Of a DNA stretch of 63,617 nt, positions 26,364 through 34,233 are shown in pieces (within the stretch, counting starts at the first letter, position 1; the number at the start of each line of letters is the position of its first letter). The translations under genes were made by a program, and so were the position numbers. The notes below the pieces were generated by a model. It ran no database searches, was not told the origin of the DNA, and was given only the letters and a program-made list of their open reading frames with translations. Source of the stretch: Opitutia bacterium Tous-C1TDCM (GTDB taxonomy: Bacteria; Verrucomicrobiota; Verrucomicrobiia; Opitutales; Opitutaceae); NCBI GenBank assembly GCA_002288455.1, contig NEUS01000006.1, positions 1-63,617 on the forward strand. Reading direction: 5' to 3'.

Positions 26364-27379
26364 GCGCGAGCGGGCAGTTTCGCGAGGACTTGGCGCCAGC
26401 CGTAGCGCATCATCGTCAGCTGGGAGCGGTCGACGTAGTGGAGGGCCGTGTGCTCGGCGCGGCGGGCCTGTTCCGGCGTGGGATAAACGAGGTAGTCGGA
26501 GCCCAGGGCTTTGGCGCCGAAGCGGCCCATCAGCACGGCCATCAATGCCTGTTCGAGATAGTAGGAGAAACCGTGGCGGAAAAGCAGGACGCGGGCGCAG
26601 TGCTCGACGAAGTCCCAGTCGATGTCCGTGGACCGGACGTGGCAGAGGCCGACGTTGATCTGCGGATGCACCGGGGCGCCGGCGAGGGCGGCCAGGGTTT
26701 CCAGCGGGGCGCCGTAGGACTGCATGCAATCCTGCATGAAGCACCATTTCTCCGCGGCCATGAAGTCGAGCAATTGGGTTGGCGGCCGGAAAAAAAAGAC
26801 ATCCGAATCGAGCACCAGCCGCCAACCGGGGCCGGCGGTCTGGATATCGGTCAGCTTGCGCAGGTGGATGTAGCCGAGCCGGATTCGGCGGAGGAACGGG
26901 AAACGGCTTTCGGGAAGGTGGCGTTCCAGATTTGCCGCCACGGTTTCCTTGGCGATCACCTCGGCCCGCGGAAAAATCCGGTGCAGGGTCGCGAGGTCGT
27001 CCGCGGCAAGCGAGCCATCGTCGCAGAGCACGGGTTGCACGGGCCGGCCGGTCTGGTGCTGGAGGGAGAGTGCGGAAATCAGCGTCAGCGGCAGGTAGCG
27101 TTTGCCCGTGAGGTAGTGGACCGGCAGGACGGGGCCGGCCGGGACCGGCGGGGCGGCGAGGCCGGCGATGGCCGCCGCCATATCGTTGCGCCCGCGCCAC
27201 AGATGCCAGTGCCAGACCGCGCCGTCGCGCGCGACCTGCTGCGGGTAATGCCACAGCAGATACACGATGCGGCCGGGCGTGAGCGGCGGACGCCGGCGTT
27301 TCGGCGCCGGGATGCGGGCGGCCGCGACGGCGAGGTCGGCCGCGGAGAGGGGCAGGGGAAACGGTTCGGAAAGGCTCAC
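26360..27379 (-). CDS. Putative GT-A glycosyltransferase (GT8-like)
   Basis: A 339-residue soluble protein. 'LPVHYLTGKRYLPLTLISAL' and the clear metal site 'RLVLDSDVFFFRPP' (DSD, near residue 190) indicate a GT-A nucleotide-sugar transferase of the type that includes GT8. The following 'PQINVGLCHVRS' resembles the acceptor loop in such enzymes. The start is GTG at 27379, overlapping the upstream stop as GTGA. The first about 40 residues are not conserved-looking, so a shorter protein is possible. Confidence 0.65.
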   Translation of the reverse strand: MSLSEPFPLPLSAADLAVAAARIPAPKRRRPPLTPGRIVYLLWHYPQQVARDGAVWHWHLWRGRNDMAAAIAGLAAPPVPAGPVLPVHYLTGKRYLPLTLISALSLQHQTGRPVQPVLCDDGSLAADDLATLHRIFPRAEVIAKETVAANLERHLPESRFPFLRRIRLGYIHLRKLTDIQTAGPGWRLVLDSDVFFFRPPTQLLDFMAAEKWCFMQDCMQSYGAPLETLAALAGAPVHPQINVGLCHVRSTDIDWDFVEHCARVLLFRHGFSYYLEQALMAVLMGRFGAKALGSDYLVYPTPEQARRAEHTALHYVDRSQLTMMRYGWRQVLAKLPARA

Positions 27380-28176
27380 GGGGCGGGGACAGGGCGGCGC
27401 AGCGCGAGCAGGGCGTAGGGCAAGTCCGCGGCCGGCCGCAGCGTGCGGGCATCGTAGAAATCGAGACCGTGCCGGCGGAGAAATGCGGCGACTTCCGCGC
27501 CGTCGGCGGCGCCGTCGAGAAAGACCGCGCGGACTCTCCCCGCCGCGAACAGGCCGGCGGCGCCCTGCAGCACGGCGAGTTCCTGGCCTTCGACGTCGAT
27601 TTTCAAAACGAGGTTCCGGCCGACGAGGCCGACGGCGTCGAGGGGACGGCACCGGACCTTGAAGGTTTCGTCGAGTTGGTAGCGGGTCGCCAAATCGCGC
27701 CGGGTCGAGACGTGCGAGACGGCGCCGCGCGCAAACTCGAGTTCCGTCTCGCGGTCGCCGACCGCATGGGCGAAGAGCTCGACTTTGGTGCCGGCCAGCG
27801 TGACGGCGAGGCGGCGGGCCGTATCCGGATCGGCTTCGAAGGCGTAGAAGCGCAGGTCGGGATGGATGGCGGCGAAGCGATGGAGGATCTTGGAATAGAT
27901 GCCGACATTGGCGCCCACGTCGACGAAGGCGTCGGCCTCCGGCAACAGGCCGGCGATCGCGAGCAGCGCGGAGACCTCGTCGTTGAGAAACGAACTGCGG
28001 GCGATCATGCGCGAGGCGCGCAGGTAGCCGTGCTCGCGGATCGTGTTCACATGGACCGGAGTGTGGAGAAGCGAGACGTCGGTGTCGCGATCGCCCTCCA
28101 GCAAGCGGGTGAGCCAGCGGCGCACCCGCGGCTGCTTGAGCAGCAGGCGATCGACGAGCCAGCCGCGGAGACTCAT
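27376..28176 (-). CDS. FkbM-family SAM-dependent methyltransferase
   Basis: A 266-residue FkbM methyltransferase. 'FVDVGANVGIYSKILHRFAA' is the SAM-binding motif (near residue 92), 'FYAFEADPDTARRLAV' the acidic loop, and 'LVLKIDVEGQELAVLQGAAG' lies near 205. The N-terminal helical region 'TPVHVNTIREHGYL' is common in this family. Start is ATG at 28176, and 49 bp without a gene separate it from the GT2 gene upstream. Probable O-methylation of a surface glycan sugar. Confidence 0.92.
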   Translation of the reverse strand: MSLRGWLVDRLLLKQPRVRRWLTRLLEGDRDTDVSLLHTPVHVNTIREHGYLRASRMIARSSFLNDEVSALLAIAGLLPEADAFVDVGANVGIYSKILHRFAAIHPDLRFYAFEADPDTARRLAVTLAGTKVELFAHAVGDRETELEFARGAVSHVSTRRDLATRYQLDETFKVRCRPLDAVGLVGRNLVLKIDVEGQELAVLQGAAGLFAAGRVRAVFLDGAADGAEVAAFLRRHGLDFYDARTLRPAADLPYALLALRRPVPAP

Positions 28177-28225
28177 GCGGTGACGCGCGGCGGCGTCGGG
28201 ACGGGGGCGGAGGCGGAGCGGGGCA

Positions 28226-29236
28226 TCAGAGTTTGGCGACGAAGGCCGCGTAACCCGCGTCGTCGAAGGTGCGGCAGGAAGCGTAGGTGTGGCCGCGCCA
28301 ACGGCGGAGCAGACGGGCGGCATTCTCCGCCCCGACCAGCGCGACGAGGCGGACGAAATTGCGTTCGCCGAGCCGGGAGACCGGGCCCTTGGGCGCGCGG
28401 CGCCACAGGGCGAGGAGACGGGCGCCGAATTGCGGCGCGAAATCGCGCGGCAGTTTCCGCCAGCTCACAAAGGCGCATTCGCCGACGGCCGCGCGGACCG
28501 CGACGGTGGCGGGCGTGGCGGGGCAGGCGGCGAGGAAATCCTCCATCAGGCGCAACGAGGCGTAGCCGAGATTTTCCCAATGGCCGCTGTAGCGGCCCTC
28601 GTCGTGCAGGCCGATGGCGGTGAGCGGGGCGTGGACCTTGACCACGCGGGCCGGATGCAGGAGCAGATTGAAATAGATCCAGACATCGCCGACCGGATCG
28701 TACTCGCGGCGCAGCGGCACGAGCGGCGAGACGAGGTGCCGGAGCAGGTAGTCGCGGCGGTAGATCGGATTGTGGGGCGCGGGCTGGACGCGGAGGAAGA
28801 AGTCCACCGCGTTGGGTGCGGCGGCCATCGTGGCGCCGGGGGAAAACTCGGGTTCGCCCTCGGCGCCGAGGCGGTAACCGGCCATGTCCGAATAGGAAAT
28901 CTCGGCGCCGGCGGCGCGCATCGCGTCCGTCTGGCGGACGAGTTTGGCGGGATGGATGATGTCGTCGGAATCGAGAAACAGCACGTAGTCGCCGCGGGCT
29001 GCGAGCAGGCCCGTGTGGCGGGCGACCATGGAACCGGCGTTGGGCTGCCGCAGCCAAACGACGGGAAACGCGAGCTCGGATGCGAGCAGGTCGCGCAGCG
29101 GCGGCGAGGAGCCGTCGTCCACCACGATGATCTCGGCGGGCAGCGCGGCGGCGGCGCGCGCGGCGGTGCGGAGCGTCAGCCGGAGCGGGCCGATCCGGTT
29201 GAAGGCCGGGATGACAATGGAAACGAGCGGGGTCAT
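28226..29236 (-). CDS. GT2 family glycosyltransferase
   Basis: A 336-residue GT-A transferase. 'VSIVIPAFNRIGPLRLTLR', 'EIIVVDDGSSPPLRDLL' and 'YVLFLDSDDIIHPAK' give the nucleotide-binding and DxD metal motifs of GT2. The C-terminal part contains 'EYDPVGDVWIYFNLLLHP', a plausible acceptor region. It overlaps the neighbouring GT2 gene by 4 bp, and the two differ in sequence, consistent with consecutive sugar additions. Confidence 0.92.
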   Translation of the reverse strand: MTPLVSIVIPAFNRIGPLRLTLRTAARAAAALPAEIIVVDDGSSPPLRDLLASELAFPVVWLRQPNAGSMVARHTGLLAARGDYVLFLDSDDIIHPAKLVRQTDAMRAAGAEISYSDMAGYRLGAEGEPEFSPGATMAAAPNAVDFFLRVQPAPHNPIYRRDYLLRHLVSPLVPLRREYDPVGDVWIYFNLLLHPARVVKVHAPLTAIGLHDEGRYSGHWENLGYASLRLMEDFLAACPATPATVAVRAAVGECAFVSWRKLPRDFAPQFGARLLALWRRAPKGPVSRLGERNFVRLVALVGAENAARLLRRWRGHTYASCRTFDDAGYAAFVAKL

Positions 29237-30159
29237 GCGGCGCGGCCCTCGAAGTGGCCGCAGGCGCCTTGCCAGCGGATGCGCGCGGCCGGCGAGGACC
29301 AGGCCCGATAGGTTGCCCATGCCTTGGCCTGGCGGAGCGGCACGGTCCACGCCGGCACGGGCGGCCAGGGGTTGGCGCGGTGCCGGCGAAGGACCTGCAT
29401 CCAAGATTTCTGGATACCGCGGTTCAGCCGCGCGAGGTAGGCGGGCGCGAGCCGGCCCGCCGGAATCAGGTGCGTCAGGCGCAACGCCGGAACGTAGGCG
29501 ACGTCCCAGCCGGAACCGAGGAGGGTGAGGACGATGTCGTTGTCGCCGCCGGAGGTGAGTTCGGCGCCGCGGCGGTCGGGCAGGGCGGGATCCGCCGCGT
29601 CGAGCCACGGGCGGGCGGCCGCGAGCCGCAGCACCATACCGGCACCGACGGGAGCGGCGGCCGCGGGATAGCTTCGCGGGGCGTCGCCGGGACCGAACGG
29701 CGGGGCGACGACGGCTTCGTCTCCGGGATCGCGGAGGGCGAGCAGCGGCAGAAACTCTTCCTGCCACGGGGCGGGAGGCACCTCGAATTCCGGCACACAG
29801 CGGCCGCCGGCGGCGCCGACCCGCGGATTGGCCCGCATGAATTCCGCGGCGGTCGCGAGGTAGCCGGGGTCGAGGACGTTGTCGTCGTCGACGAACACCG
29901 CGAGATCGCCGGCGGCGGCGGCGAGGCCGCGGCGGCGGGCGGCGGTCAGGCCCGGTTCCGGCGCCGCGACGAGGCGGGTTGAGGCCGGGCGGACCGGCGG
30001 CAAATCCGCCAAGCGCAGCGGCGGCGAGGAGGCGTTGTCGACCACGAGCGTTTCCCAAAGATCGGCCGGCAAGGTTTGCGCCGCCAGGCCCGCGAGCGTG
30101 CGCCGCAACCTTTCGGGATGCGGATTGAGCGTCGGGATCAGGACGGACAGCACGGGCAT
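29233..30159 (-). CDS. GT2 family glycosyltransferase
   Basis: A 308-residue GT-A enzyme. 'LSVLIPTLNPHPERLRRTL' opens the nucleotide-binding domain, 'LAVFVDDDNVLDPGYLA' carries the metal-binding DDD, and 'GGDNDIVLTLLGSGWDVAYV' is the catalytic-base region seen in GT2 rhamnosyl- or galactofuranosyl-type transferases. The ATG at 30159 fits the first strand. Nineteen bp separate it from the chimeric gene upstream. Confidence 0.9.
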   Translation of the reverse strand: MPVLSVLIPTLNPHPERLRRTLAGLAAQTLPADLWETLVVDNASSPPLRLADLPPVRPASTRLVAAPEPGLTAARRRGLAAAAGDLAVFVDDDNVLDPGYLATAAEFMRANPRVGAAGGRCVPEFEVPPAPWQEEFLPLLALRDPGDEAVVAPPFGPGDAPRSYPAAAAPVGAGMVLRLAAARPWLDAADPALPDRRGAELTSGGDNDIVLTLLGSGWDVAYVPALRLTHLIPAGRLAPAYLARLNRGIQKSWMQVLRRHRANPWPPVPAWTVPLRQAKAWATYRAWSSPAARIRWQGACGHFEGRAA

Positions 30160-30178
30160 CGGGCGGGACTGGTGAGCC

Positions 30179-30580
30179 TCAACTCGAAGGGGGTGCAGAG
30201 CCGGGCTGGCGGGTGCCGACAATCCGCGCAGGTACGCCGCCGGCGATGGAGCCGGGCGGCAGGTCGGGGGTGACGACGTCGCCGATCACGTAGCCGTCGC
30301 CGAAGATGATCACTCCGAGCTCGGTCGTATGGGCACCGATCCAGACATCGTGGCCGCCGCTTTGCGCAAGGGCCGTAAAGATCGGGAGGGGCGAAATGGC
30401 GTTCGCCATACCGACTTCGACGACGAGTCCGGGCCGGCGGGTTTGGACTTGCCGGAAGAGCGCTTCGGCCGAGGTGCCGTCCAGGGGCGAGTTGGGCACT
30501 ACCGAATCGCCGTTGCCGGCGATGGTTTTACCGCCGGAGAGGATTTCGCGGAGGACGCGATCGCCTTCGAGAAGAGTCAC
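30179..30580 (-). pseudogene. In-frame chimera: methyltransferase N-terminus joined to hexapeptide acyltransferase C-terminus
   Basis: A 133-codon open frame with two unrelated halves. Residues 1-76 look like the beginning of a class I SAM methyltransferase, with 'TSAEALFRQVQTRRPGLVVE' leading into SAM motif I 'VEVGMANAIS', but everything after that motif is missing. Residues 77-126 instead read like the end of a hexapeptide-repeat acetyltransferase ('HDVWIGAHTTELGVIIFGDG', 'LPPGSIAGGVPARIVG'). One hexapeptide turn is shortened ('VIGDVVTPD' instead of VIGAGSVVTPD-like). The joint is near 30352. Neither half can be a complete enzyme. I read it as a deletion remnant, possibly still translated from GTG 30580, 5 bp after the upstream stop. 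Confidence 0.7.
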
Positions 30581-30585
30581 GGGAT

Positions 30586-31698
30586 TCAGGAAATGAGCCG
30601 ACGAAAGTCGTCCGGACGGTAGTGCTGTCCGGCATACGCGGCCGCCGCGCTGCCGAGTACGGACCAGTCGGCGCGCCGGGCCAAGGCCGCGCGCAGGGTG
30701 GCGACCAGCAACGGTACGGTCGGGGCCGGGACGAGGAAGCCGGTTTGGCCCGGTACGATCCAGTCCTCCGCGCCGCCGACACAGGTGGCGAGCACGGGCC
30801 GGCCGCAGAGCATGGCTTCGGGGATGGTCATCGGCACGCCGTCGTCGATCGCCGGGGAGCAGAGCAATTCATTTTGCGCCCAGATGTCGCGCAGGCCCGG
30901 CACGTAGCCCGCAAAGTCAACGCGGTCCGCGAGGCCGAGGTGGGCGACCGTTTCGCGGAGCGGGTTTTCGTACTCGCCTTGGCCGTGGATGCGGAGGGTC
31001 CAGGCTTCGGCGCGAAGCTCGGCGAGGGCGTGCAGCAGCAATTGGATGCCCTTGCCGAAATCGAGCCGCGAAACGGTGGCGAGGCGCGGGACGGCGGAGT
31101 GCGGCCACGGGGCGACATCCGTCGGTTGCCAGCGCAACGGGTTGTGCACGACGGCGGCGTTGGGCAAGGGCCGCAGCAAGTGCCGGCGCGTGACGTCGAG
31201 ATTGCGTTGCGACACGAAGCAGACGGCTTCGGCGGCGGCAAAAACCGCGCGCATGGCCGCGAGGTCGGCGGGGACGAGCCGGGGATGTTCGGCCTGCCAG
31301 TTGGCGATGATCCGGCAACGGGGCCGGCGCGCGGCGAGCCAGTCGCGCCAGCCGGGTTCGAGCACGAGATCGTAGGTGCCGCTGAAACTGAAAATCACGA
31401 GGTCCGGGGCGAAGGCATCGAGCGCGGTCAGGAGCGGATCGTGTTCGCCGGCCAGCCGGGAAAGTCTGCGGACCGCCCGGGCGGCTAGGCCGGTGGCGGG
31501 CACCGGCGGTTCGCGCAGTACGGTCTTGGCGCCGCGGGCGACGAGCGCGGCGATGCGGGGGTGCGCGGCGACCGTGGGAGAAACGGACAGCAGGAGCGTA
31601 TCGCCCCGGTCGGCGGCGGCTTCGGCCGCTTTGGTCCAGAGTGTATCCGCCCCGCCCCAGGGGAAAAGAAGGCCTGTCGAGATGAACGCGATTTTGAT
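30586..31698 (-). CDS. GT4 family glycosyltransferase with apparent ATC start codon
   Basis: A 370-residue GT-B enzyme if read from 31698. Codons there give I-KIAFISTGLLFPWGGADT, a perfect GT4 N-terminal strand and glycine loop, so the usual Met codon reads ATC. No in-frame ATG, GTG or TTG lies between it and GTG 31503, and that later start would delete the N-terminal domain's first 65 residues. The donor domain is intact: 'LATVSRLDFGKGIQLLLHAL' and 'SPAIDDGVPMTIPEAMLCGR' (E at the end of the GT4 motif). Spacing to the FkbM stop at 31712 is 13 bp. The gene either uses a rare non-AUG start or carries a start-codon mutation. Confidence 0.8.
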   Translation of the reverse strand: MKIAFISTGLLFPWGGADTLWTKAAEAAADRGDTLLLSVSPTVAAHPRIAALVARGAKTVLREPPVPATGLAARAVRRLSRLAGEHDPLLTALDAFAPDLVIFSFSGTYDLVLEPGWRDWLAARRPRCRIIANWQAEHPRLVPADLAAMRAVFAAAEAVCFVSQRNLDVTRRHLLRPLPNAAVVHNPLRWQPTDVAPWPHSAVPRLATVSRLDFGKGIQLLLHALAELRAEAWTLRIHGQGEYENPLRETVAHLGLADRVDFAGYVPGLRDIWAQNELLCSPAIDDGVPMTIPEAMLCGRPVLATCVGGAEDWIVPGQTGFLVPAPTVPLLVATLRAALARRADWSVLGSAAAAYAGQHYRPDDFRRLIS

Positions 31699-31711
31699 GG
31701 CGGAAAGGGGT

Positions 31712-32452
31712 TCAGGTTGCGGCCGGGTCGGGGCGCCAAGCGGTGGTGTCGGGGCCTTCCGTGGCGATCTCGTAGCCGAGTCGGCGGAGTTCGCGGTGCA
31801 TCGCGGCCTGCTCGGATTCGGGGGCGCAGGCGTGTTCGAAATGAACCACCCGGGGCGAGAAGTCGCCGAGACCGGCGGAACGCAGCAGCGGTAGATCGAA
31901 TCCTTCGGTGTCGAGGACGAGGAGGTCGCAGCCGCCGGGGCCGAGCCTGAGCCGCACTTCGTCCCACGTCACCGTGGCGATTTGCCGGCTGGCGATCGCG
32001 GAATCCGGCAGGCCGAGTTCGCGGGCCGCGGCTTCCAAACGGCCGCGGTCGAGGCTGGCGAGGCCGTGGGTCCAATCCGGCAGTCCGGTGCAGTCGGCAA
32101 GGTGGTAGATCGCCCGCGTGCCTTGGGTCGCATCGAGGGCGGCCGGCAGCAAGGTCAGTCCGGGCTGGGCGCCGTAGCGGTTTTGCAGGGCGGCGAAGTA
32201 CGCGGGCATCGGCTCGAGCATCACGCCTTGCCAACCGTGCCGGGCGATGAATGCGGCGAGGGGGTCGTAGCGTTGGCCGTCGTTGGCGCCGATTTGGATG
32301 AAACGCAGGCCCTGCAAATCGGCGAAGCAACGGAGCAGAATGACGTCGAACATCGAGCGCGGCGGATGGTCGAGGTAGCGGGCGGCGATGTTTTCGGCCG
32401 CGACGGCGCGGATTCCGGTGCGGGCCAGCAGCTGTTTCGCCAGAGTCTTCAC
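31712..32452 (-). CDS. FkbM-family SAM-dependent methyltransferase
   Basis: A 246-residue FkbM-type protein. 'RFIQIGANDGQRYDPLAAFI' is SAM motif I, 'GVMLEPMPAYFAALQNRYG' the acidic loop, and 'LLVLDTEGFDLPLLRSA' replaces KIDVEG in the way typical of the IGANDG subgroup. Start is GTG at 32452, 6 bp after the fucosyltransferase stop. It probably methylates a sugar or a lipid-linked intermediate. It belongs to a distinct subfamily from the DVGAN-type FkbM genes in the cluster. Confidence 0.88.
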   Translation of the reverse strand: MKTLAKQLLARTGIRAVAAENIAARYLDHPPRSMFDVILLRCFADLQGLRFIQIGANDGQRYDPLAAFIARHGWQGVMLEPMPAYFAALQNRYGAQPGLTLLPAALDATQGTRAIYHLADCTGLPDWTHGLASLDRGRLEAAARELGLPDSAIASRQIATVTWDEVRLRLGPGGCDLLVLDTEGFDLPLLRSAGLGDFSPRVVHFEHACAPESEQAAMHRELRRLGYEIATEGPDTTAWRPDPAAT

Positions 32453-32458
32453 GTCGGC

Positions 32459-33385
32459 TCAGGAACGGAGGGCCGGCAGGCGCGTCCACCCGGCGGGAAC
32501 AAGGTCCCGGGAATCGTGCGGGCTGCGGGCGAACCAAGGGTCGGGGGCGAGGACGAGTTTGTCCGGCGAGGGATTCAGCCAGGCGGCCCACCAGGAGAAC
32601 GTGCTGTTCGCGATCGCGAGGTGATCGCAGAGCGACATGAAGCGGATCTTGTCGAAGGCATGCCAAGGCCGCACGCAGCGCACGAATTCGTGCGGGCCTT
32701 CGGGCCGGAATTCCTGCGCCACGGCCTCGATGTCGTCCGAGAAGATGTAGAGTTTGGCGGCCGGACTTTTCGCCCGCAGGGCGCGGACGGCCTGCGCATA
32801 GTAGTCGGGGCCGAGCACGCCGATCTCGGCGGCGAATCGGGGATTGCGGGTGTAGTCGCCGCGCCGGAAATGGACGGCGGCCGAAGGGCCGGAGCGGATG
32901 CGGGCCGCGACGGCCTCGACTTCGGGTTGCGGCGGGTAGCGGAAAGAGAAATGCAGCCGCAGCAGATCGGAAACGGGGGCGAAGAATTTTTCGGACTGGA
33001 ACATGCCGTCGAGGCAGGTGCCGTCGGGCTGGGCGAAAAATTCCGGGTAGAACGCGAAGGTCGGCGGCCGGTGGAAATTGGCGGCCGGGCCGTGCCGGCG
33101 GGCGTAGCGGTGGAACCGCAGGGCGCGCGCGACGGCGACGGACCAGCGTTCGGTCGTGGTGAGCGCGAGGCCGCGGGCGCGCGCGACCTCTTCCTCGTCG
33201 GCGAACTGCTCCGTGACGTTGAAGCAGGAGAGCGCGTAGCGGTTGTGCCCCTCGAAGTCGGCGTATTCGCGGAACCACGACACGTCCAGTTTGAGGACGG
33301 TGCGGCGGGCCTCGGCGAGCGCGAGGCCGGCCGCATACTGGAACATCTGGTTGCCGAGACCGCCGGTGAGCCGGGTGATGATCAT
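32459..33385 (-). CDS. GT11 alpha-1,2-fucosyltransferase
   Basis: A 308-residue GDP-fucose-dependent transferase of family GT11. The three family motifs are all present: 'LTGGLGNQMFQYAAG' at residues 6-20, 'AAVHFRRGDY' (the GDP-binding HxRRxD motif) in the centre and 'ANSTFSWWAAWLN' near residue 272. It would add L-fucose (or a similar 6-deoxysugar) in alpha-1,2 linkage to galactose-like residues. No GDP-fucose synthesis genes (gmd, fcl) lie in this window, so the donor must come from elsewhere. It overlaps the FkbM gene upstream by 4 bp. Confidence 0.93.
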   Translation of the reverse strand: MIITRLTGGLGNQMFQYAAGLALAEARRTVLKLDVSWFREYADFEGHNRYALSCFNVTEQFADEEEVARARGLALTTTERWSVAVARALRFHRYARRHGPAANFHRPPTFAFYPEFFAQPDGTCLDGMFQSEKFFAPVSDLLRLHFSFRYPPQPEVEAVAARIRSGPSAAVHFRRGDYTRNPRFAAEIGVLGPDYYAQAVRALRAKSPAAKLYIFSDDIEAVAQEFRPEGPHEFVRCVRPWHAFDKIRFMSLCDHLAIANSTFSWWAAWLNPSPDKLVLAPDPWFARSPHDSRDLVPAGWTRLPALRS

Positions 33386-34233
33386 GGGGCGGAGGGAGGA
33401 CGAGGGCCGAGGAGGCGGTGCTTCCAGCGGCCGGCGGCCATGCGGGCGCGGCGGGCGGCGGCGGCCCCGCGGCGCCGGGCGAGATAAAGCCAGGCCCGCG
33501 GGTGCCGGAGGTTGACGTAGAAGTGGTCGCCTTCGCCGGTGTCGCTGCCGAGGCTGACGGTGTGGCCGAGGGCGAAACCCTGCGCGCGCATGAAGCGGGT
33601 CAGATCGCGGTCGAGGGCTTGGCCGCGGTAGAGCTCGACGGCGGCGACTTCGAGCCAGACTCCGGCGGTGCGCGGCAACATGCGGGTCGCGCCGTTGAGC
33701 ACCAGTTGCTCGGCGCCCTGCACGTCGAGATGGATCAAGTCGATGCGGCCGATCCCGCGCCGGGCGCAGAACGCGTCGAGGGTATCGGTCGTCACGGCGA
33801 TCTCCTCCTTGAACTCGATCCAACCGTGCATCGGGCCGTTGCCGGCGGCGGGGAGCAGCGAACTGGATTTGTTGCCGTAGTTCCAGTTTTGCCCGGCGAA
33901 GAGTTCCGGGGGGCGGCCGGAGGAAACGTGAAACGTCGCGGTGCCGGCGCGATCGGAAAGGGCGAGCGGAACGAGCTCCGCGTTGGCGGCGGCGTAGCGG
34001 GAAAAATTGGCCCGCACGAGCGCTTGGTTCGACGGCAACGGTTCGAAAGCAAAGATCCGGGCGCGGGGGAAGCAGCGGGCGAAACGCACCGAATCCTCGC
34101 CCTCGCAGGCGCCGATATCGCAGACCGTGCGCACCGCGGCGGGGCGGAACAGGCACCGGAACTCGGTTTCCGCCGGGGTGGGGGCGGCGAGGTACGCGGT
34201 GATGTCGGCGGGACGGGACGGAGGCAGGGACAT
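33382..34233 (-). CDS. FkbM-family SAM-dependent methyltransferase, coupled to Wzt
   Basis: A 283-residue FkbM protein. 'TVCDIGACEGEDSVRFARCF' is SAM motif I, 'IFAFEPLPSNQALVRANFS' follows, and 'IDLIHLDVQGAEQLVLNGAT' is the LDVQGAE subgroup signature. Its ATG shares one base with the stop of the transporter ATPase (TGATG). In E. coli O8/O9 systems a methyl cap on the chain end is read by the Wzt C-terminal domain. The tight coupling here makes a capping role possible, but that is inference. Confidence 0.88.
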   Translation of the reverse strand: MSLPPSRPADITAYLAAPTPAETEFRCLFRPAAVRTVCDIGACEGEDSVRFARCFPRARIFAFEPLPSNQALVRANFSRYAAANAELVPLALSDRAGTATFHVSSGRPPELFAGQNWNYGNKSSSLLPAAGNGPMHGWIEFKEEIAVTTDTLDAFCARRGIGRIDLIHLDVQGAEQLVLNGATRMLPRTAGVWLEVAAVELYRGQALDRDLTRFMRAQGFALGHTVSLGSDTGEGDHFYVNLRHPRAWLYLARRRGAAAARRARMAAGRWKHRLLGPRPPSAP

